NCBI GenBank assembly: GCA_017470045.1
Contig: JAFUFG010000244.1
Span: 1 to 9,027 of the forward strand
DNA from: Bacilli bacterium
GTDB taxonomy: Bacteria; Bacillota_I; Bacilli_A; RF39; UBA660
Length of the DNA: 9,027 nt
Direction of reading: 5' to 3'
The notes beneath the pieces are model-generated. The model was not told the DNA's origin. It saw only the letters and a program-made list of their open reading frames with translations, and did not search any database. Position numbers and translations under genes: made by a program. Below, in pieces: positions 6,264-9,027 of this stretch (position 1 is the stretch's first letter; every line of letters starts with the position of its first letter).

Positions 6264-6291
6264 TAAGAAAAGAAGATATTCTTTCTTTTGA
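6264..6291 (-). terminator. Possible weak terminator after the SHOCT protein gene
   Basis: On the minus strand AAAGAAAGA and TCTTCTTTT can pair around a short AT centre, with one bulged base, shortly after the stop codon. The stem is almost all A-T/U and the T-run after it is poor. Read-through into the next operon is therefore likely, and this call is weak. Confidence 0.3.
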
Positions 6292-6296
6292 TCTCC

Positions 6297-7127
6297 TTAT
6301 CCTTTTAATATTTTTGATTTTTCATTTTCATACTCTTCTTGTGTAAGAACACCATCATCTAATAACGCTTTTAATTCTCTTAATTCTTTAAATTTATCAT
6401 TTGCTTCTTTTTTTGCTTCTTTTTTAGGAGAATCTTCCTTTTTTTCTTTTTCTTTCTTTGTAGATGATTTCTTTTTTGGTTTTTCTTCTTTTTCTACTGG
6501 TTCTTCTTCTATTTTTTTCTTGTTTTCTTTTTGCTTTTTTCCTTCATAAAAAGCATATTCTTCTGTGAAGGGTAATTCTCTTTTATCGTATTCTTCATTT
6601 ATTGTGTCTTCTGATTTTAAATTATCACATTTTTCAAGTAATTGATTATAAATTAGATTCCCTGCTTCAGTTGGAAGTTTTAAGTCTTCAAATTCACCGA
6701 ATCGATTACGAATATATAAGAAGACTACATAAGAGCCATCTTTTCTAATACTTGCCCAAATTACATCTTCATAACGGATTATTTTCTCATAGTTATCACC
6801 AAATAATATAAAGTGCTCGGATATTTTAATCTTATTACTTGAATAGATTGGATGCTTGATTATTTCATCCATTACTTTATACATTGTTTCTTCACTGTCA
6901 TATGTACGATATAACGGGTCTAATTTTGGGTTCTTTATATAATCTTTTTCAACGGAACTTCCTTGAATAAAAAAATAAACTGATACAGCAAGACACGCTA
7001 ATGCAAATAGTATTTCTCCAATTAAAAAAAGTATAATTGCTCCTAATACAAAGTATCCTCCATAGGTTAATCCTTTAATTCTATGTTTATCTTTTATAAG
7101 TTCAAATATTTCTTTTTCTGTTATCAT
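6297..7127 (-). CDS. Membrane protein with C-terminal SHOCT domain
   Basis: A 276-residue protein. A short cytosolic N-terminus is followed by two membrane helices (about 19-37 and 38-56). Next comes a soluble domain (about 75-170) with strand-rich segments (IKISEHFILFGD, DVIWASIRKDGSYVVFLYIRNR) reminiscent of bacterial PH-like domains. A very charged Lys/Glu linker (about 195-244) leads to a C-terminal SHOCT motif (FKELRELKALLDDGVLTQEEYENEK, 246-270). SHOCT modules are short oligomerisation or docking helices with no enzymatic role. A GTG at 7136 would add three residues, but its only SD-like sequence touches it. AGAGGTG sits 6-7 bases before the ATG at 7127, so I take that ATG as the start. 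It has its own extended -10 promoter. The function is unknown; membrane-linked scaffolding or stress sensing is a guess. Confidence 0.88.
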   Translation of the reverse strand: MITEKEIFELIKDKHRIKGLTYGGYFVLGAIILFLIGEILFALACLAVSVYFFIQGSSVEKDYIKNPKLDPLYRTYDSEETMYKVMDEIIKHPIYSSNKIKISEHFILFGDNYEKIIRYEDVIWASIRKDGSYVVFLYIRNRFGEFEDLKLPTEAGNLIYNQLLEKCDNLKSEDTINEEYDKRELPFTEEYAFYEGKKQKENKKKIEEEPVEKEEKPKKKSSTKKEKEKKEDSPKKEAKKEANDKFKELRELKALLDDGVLTQEEYENEKSKILKG

Positions 7128-7145
7128 TTCTGCCACCTCTTTTAT

Positions 7146-7156
7146 AGTATATCATA
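7146..7156 (-). promoter_or_regulatory. Extended -10 promoter of the SHOCT membrane protein gene
   Basis: The minus strand reads TATGATATACT (TATACT at 7151-7146, TG one base upstream), identical to the element at 6249-6259. It lies 18 bases before the preferred ATG. The -35 position is not TTGACA-like. Confidence 0.65.
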
Positions 7157-7262
7157 TCTTTTAAAACTCTATTATTCCATCATTGTTGGACATAATTTTT
7201 AAGTTCATTTCCCATGATCTTCTTCCAGCTTTTCATTGCAAATAGTAAAGTTTTATATATAG

Positions 7263-7273
7263 ATTATAACATA
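7263..7273 (-). promoter_or_regulatory. Possible second, distal promoter for the SHOCT protein gene
   Basis: The minus strand reads TATGTTATAAT, with a perfect TATAAT (7268-7263) and TG one base upstream, immediately after the hydrolase terminator T-run. Transcription from here would give a leader of about 125 bases before the SHOCT gene. An 18-codon ORF in that leader (7236-7180) lacks a ribosome site, so I do not call it a gene. Apart from this element, the proximal promoter and the terminator, I see nothing in the 7128-7342 spacer. Confidence 0.45.
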
Positions 7274-7297
7274 AAAAAGTCGAGAATTTATTCTCGA
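7272..7297 (-). terminator. Intrinsic terminator of the alpha/beta hydrolase gene
   Basis: On the minus strand TCGAGAAT (7297-7290), a 2-base centre and ATTCTCGA (7287-7280) form a perfect 8-bp stem followed by CTTTTTT. It lies about 45 bases after the hydrolase stop codon. Confidence 0.8.
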
Positions 7298-7342
7298 TTA
7301 ATCAATTTACAATCTTAAAATATTCCGATCTTTTTTATTTTA

Positions 7343-8221
7343 TTATTTCTTTACTAATTTTTTAACCCACTTATTCATATAATCTTCAGATTCTCTTGCT
7401 ATAACTTCTGCTTCTTTTGATTTACTTGTTTTATTCTTATCATGTAATTTTTCATATTCAGGATTATTTTCTTCTATAAATCCATGCTTAACATTATCAT
7501 ATACTTTAACTTCAGTAGGAACTCCATTTTCTCTTAATACTTTTTCATAATCAAGAGATCCTTTTCCTATTGGTTCATCCCCTGCTAGTATAAATAATGC
7601 ATCTGCAATTGTTTTCTTTTCTTCTTCGCTTAATTCTTTATATTGGTCTAATATATCACTTAAGAATGCATAACATAGTATTTGACCTTTTACATTAGTA
7701 TTTTCTTTATGTAATTGTAATGTAGAGGCCATTGTATAATATCCACCTGCTGAATATCCAAGAATAAAGATATTATCCGTATCAACATTATATTTATCAC
7801 TATTATCAATAAAATATTTAACTGTATCTTTTATTTCATCTATAGCATATTGCTTATTATATTTTTCACTTAATAATTTGTAATTTATTGTTGCTACATT
7901 GACATTCCAATTTTTAGAAATTCTATCACTTTCTGTATCTAATGTATCAGCATCTCCTGCTACAAAAGCACCACCATGAATATTAATAATTAATGGTACT
8001 TTTTCTTCACTATTTGCTATATAAATATTAACATCTACATCTTCTTTATTATTTCTTTCAATATATAGATGTTCACCAATTAATTCTTCATCCGTTTTAA
8101 TCATTGCTTTTTGGTCAATTGCTTGAATCTTTTGATCTTTAATAAATTGAATAATTAATAATCCAATCCCTATAGCTATTACTATTACAATAATACCTGC
8201 TACTTTAAATATTTTCTTCAT
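7343..8221 (-). CDS. Membrane-anchored alpha/beta hydrolase (esterase/lipase-like)
   Basis: A 292-residue alpha/beta-fold hydrolase of the hormone-sensitive-lipase type, expected to cleave esters of small or lipid-like substrates. Positive residues (MKKIFK) precede one hydrophobic helix (7-27). The catalytic domain then lies outside the membrane, held by an uncleaved anchor. Catalytic elements: oxyanion-hole HGGAF (82-86), nucleophile elbow GYSAGG with Ser157 (155-160), Asp215 in LAGDEP, and His246 in KHGF. All triad members are present and correctly ordered. The C-terminal 45 residues are a charged helix. The ATG has AAGGAG 7 bases upstream. It diverges from a TetR-family regulator gene with overlapping promoters and a palindrome, so it is very likely the regulator's target. 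The natural substrate is unknown; detoxification of an ester or antibiotic is one option. Confidence 0.93.
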   Translation of the reverse strand: MKKIFKVAGIIVIVIAIGIGLLIIQFIKDQKIQAIDQKAMIKTDEELIGEHLYIERNNKEDVDVNIYIANSEEKVPLIINIHGGAFVAGDADTLDTESDRISKNWNVNVATINYKLLSEKYNKQYAIDEIKDTVKYFIDNSDKYNVDTDNIFILGYSAGGYYTMASTLQLHKENTNVKGQILCYAFLSDILDQYKELSEEEKKTIADALFILAGDEPIGKGSLDYEKVLRENGVPTEVKVYDNVKHGFIEENNPEYEKLHDKNKTSKSKEAEVIARESEDYMNKWVKKLVKK

Positions 8222-8238
8222 AACACTACTCCTTAAGG

Positions 8239-8267
8239 TTGTAACGTTTGTTACATATCGATATAAT
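8239..8267 (+). promoter_or_regulatory. Promoter of the TetR-family gene
   Basis: TTGTAA (8239-8244), a 17-base spacer and a perfect TATAAT (8262-8267). The expected start at about 8274 gives a leader of about 66 bases. The palindrome 8240-8255 covers the -35 and most of the spacer, so bound protein would block RNA polymerase. Confidence 0.65.
8240..8255. promoter_or_regulatory. Perfect palindrome, likely TetR-family operator
   Basis: TGTAAC-GTTT-GTTACA is a perfect 6-bp inverted repeat around four bases, typical in size for a TetR dimer site. It lies over the -35/spacer of the tetR promoter and just downstream of the predicted start of the hydrolase transcript. One dimer could thus repress both genes, with release by a ligand. 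Confidence 0.75.
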
Positions 8268-8294
8268 TATATTATCAATTTCAATTCTCTTCAA
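8266..8294 (-). promoter_or_regulatory. Promoter of the alpha/beta hydrolase gene
   Basis: On the minus strand TTGAAG (8294-8289), a 17-base spacer and TATAAT (8271-8266). The predicted start near 8259 gives a leader of about 38 bases containing the palindrome 8240-8255. Its -10 overlaps that of the opposing tetR promoter by two bases, so the two promoters compete for polymerase. Confidence 0.6.
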
Positions 8295-8310
8295 TAAACC
8301 AAAAAGGAAT

Positions 8311-8337
8311 TGTTACAAACGGAGGTGTTTTGTTACA
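8311..8337. promoter_or_regulatory. Imperfect palindrome around the tetR ribosome site
   Basis: TGTTACAAAC (8311-8320) and GTTTTGTTACA (8327-8337) are inverted copies with one mismatch and one extra T. The GGAGGT Shine-Dalgarno lies between them. The left arm shares 10 of 11 bases with the minus-strand reading of the operator at 8240-8255. It could be a second operator, or an RNA hairpin exposing or hiding the ribosome site. Confidence 0.5.
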
Positions 8338-8339
8338 TC

Positions 8340-8879
8340 ATGAATAAAAATGAATATAAGAATAGCATTGTTAAAGAAAGTTTTACGGATGCTTTATTTA
8401 ATTTAATGACAAAAAAAGATTTTAATAATATTACTATTTCTGAACTTTCAAAGAAAGCTGGTGTCAGTAGATTATCTTTTTATAGAAATTATAATAGCAA
8501 AGAAGATATTATCATTAATTATTTAGATACAACAGCAAATCTTTGGTGGGAAGAACAAATTAAGGATAGATCAAGCGATGTTATCTTAGGAATGTTTAAT
8601 CACTTCTATTCTGAAAAAGATAAATTAAGCATTCTATATAAATCAGGACTATCACACCTTTTATATCAAAATATACTAGATTGTTCTGGTCCAAATAGTA
8701 ATTTACCAAATAATGAAGCATATACTAATGGATGGATTTCTGGTGGTATATTTGGATTCCTAGATGAATGGATTAAAAGAGGATTTAAAGAAACACCTAA
8801 AGAACTTGCCACAATATTTAAAAATAGAAAAAGTTATTATTCTAATATAGATATTATTGAAAATAGTTATTTAAAATAA
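8340..8879 (+). CDS. TetR/AcrR-family transcriptional regulator
   Basis: A 179-residue DNA-binding repressor-type protein. The N-terminal helix-turn-helix is clear: helix 1 (about 8-24, IVKESFTDALFNLMTKK), then ITISELSKKAGVSRLSFYRNYNSKEDI at 31-57, the classic TetR recognition segment. The ligand-binding C-terminal part (about 65-179) is helical and ends with GWISGGIFGFLDEWIKRGFKETPKEL. This is the common C-terminal pattern of a Bacillota TetR subgroup (TetR_C-type helical domain). An upstream TTG (8310) in frame would add 10 residues but has no proper ribosome site. The ATG at 8340 is 14 bases after GGAGG, longer than usual, which makes the start a little uncertain. It is divergent from the alpha/beta hydrolase gene and probably represses it and itself through the palindromes between them. 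The ligand is unknown. Confidence 0.92.
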   Translation: MNKNEYKNSIVKESFTDALFNLMTKKDFNNITISELSKKAGVSRLSFYRNYNSKEDIIINYLDTTANLWWEEQIKDRSSDVILGMFNHFYSEKDKLSILYKSGLSHLLYQNILDCSGPNSNLPNNEAYTNGWISGGIFGFLDEWIKRGFKETPKELATIFKNRKSYYSNIDIIENSYLK

Positions 8880-8909
8880 AAGAAAATCATATTACAGATT
8901 TTCTTTTTT
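8878..8909. terminator. Intrinsic terminator after the TetR gene, probably bidirectional
   Basis: AAAAGAAAATC (8878-8888), an 8-base loop and GATTTTCTTTT (8897-8907) form a perfect 11-bp stem with a T-run on the plus strand. It overlaps the TAA stop of the TetR gene. The reverse strand also ends in a T-rich run, so it may stop the convergent gene at 8931 as well. Confidence 0.8.
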
Positions 8910-8930
8910 CGTAATATCTTAATATTCCAA

Positions 8931-9027
8931 TCATTTATTATCACTAATCATTTTCTTTTTAAAAACTTCAATTGATATTATTAATACAACTACTGTATAT
9001 ATCGAAAACACAATAATGTTCCTCAAC
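8931..9027 (-). CDS. C-terminal end of a membrane protein gene, cut by the window edge
   Basis: The minus strand has an open frame from the window edge to a TGA at 8933-8931. It encodes about 31 residues: a hydrophobic stretch (IIVFSIYTVVVLIISIEVF) followed by KKKMISDNK. This looks like the last membrane helix and the positively charged cytosolic tail of a membrane protein. The bidirectional hairpin at 8878-8909 lies about 24 bases after the stop, as expected for a gene end. The family cannot be identified from this piece. Confidence 0.55.
   Translation of the reverse strand, partial: LRNIIVFSIYTVVVLIISIEVFKKKMISDNK

Noticed and set aside
6285..6297. AAGGAG at the stop of the SHOCT gene, suggesting a coupled downstream ORF
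   Set aside because: No start codon lies at a usable distance; the next gene has its own promoter and ribosome site.
6410..6545. Long pyrimidine-rich tract on the plus strand considered as an H-DNA or regulatory element
   Set aside because: It is explained by the Lys/Glu linker codons of the SHOCT protein on the other strand.
7180..7236. 18-codon minus-strand ORF upstream of the SHOCT gene
   Set aside because: It has no Shine-Dalgarno and is too short to judge; kept only as part of the leader observation.
8310..8339. TTG start that would extend the TetR protein by ten residues
   Set aside because: An AAGGA touches the TTG with no usable spacing, and the added residues are encoded by the repeat and ribosome-site region.
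1..9027. Possible CRISPR array, tRNA, rRNA or insertion sequence
   Set aside because: No regularly spaced repeats, tRNA-like cloverleaf, conserved rRNA segment, transposase or terminal inverted repeats were seen.

Overview
The window is strongly AT-rich, uses the standard code (TGG for Trp; TAA, TAG and TGA all act as stops), and has clear AGGAGG-type ribosome sites and short genes in compact operons. This fits a low-GC Bacillota chromosome (Bacilli/Erysipelotrichia-like or Clostridia-like). Protein matches alone do not let me go lower. I see no phage integrase, transposase, rRNA, tRNA or CRISPR array.

Layout, left to right. (1) Positions 1-2191, minus strand: a HerA/YjgR-type (DUF853) hexameric ATPase gene, a terminator, a small two-helix membrane protein gene, and the first codons of a further gene cut by the window edge. 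(2) 2234-3761, minus strand: a two-gene operon with a radical SAM/SPASM protein followed by a small FMN-type split-barrel (pyridoxamine-phosphate-oxidase-like) protein. (3) 3837-5530, plus strand, divergent from the radical SAM gene: a two-gene unit of a 124-residue helical-hairpin protein and a 413-residue protein. The second has a helical head, a long Thr/Pro/Val-rich stalk, two copies of IYGPPSMM and a Gly/Ala hydrophobic segment near its C-terminus. Neither has a signal peptide, and the pair resembles type VII (ESX/WXG100-like) secretion substrates without matching one clearly. This is the least explained part of the window. (4) 5504-7156, minus strand: a SHOCT-domain membrane protein, then a two-gene operon of an unknown 129-residue protein and a small nucleoside-deoxyribosyltransferase-like protein, ending at a bidirectional terminator shared with unit 3. 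(5) 7143-7342: a short spacer with a terminator and a possible second promoter. (6) 7343-8909: a membrane-anchored alpha/beta hydrolase divergent from a TetR-family regulator. Their overlapping promoters enclose a perfect palindrome that looks like the TetR operator. (7) 8931-9027: the C-terminal end of a further membrane protein gene on the minus strand, cut by the window edge.

Seven promoters share a near-invariant extended -10 element (TATGWTATAHT, or TATGTTAAAAT on the plus strand) without a recognisable -35. The hydrolase/TetR pair instead has ordinary -35/-10 promoters with 17-bp spacers. The intergenic spaces are small, and no gene-free stretch exceeds 300 bases.
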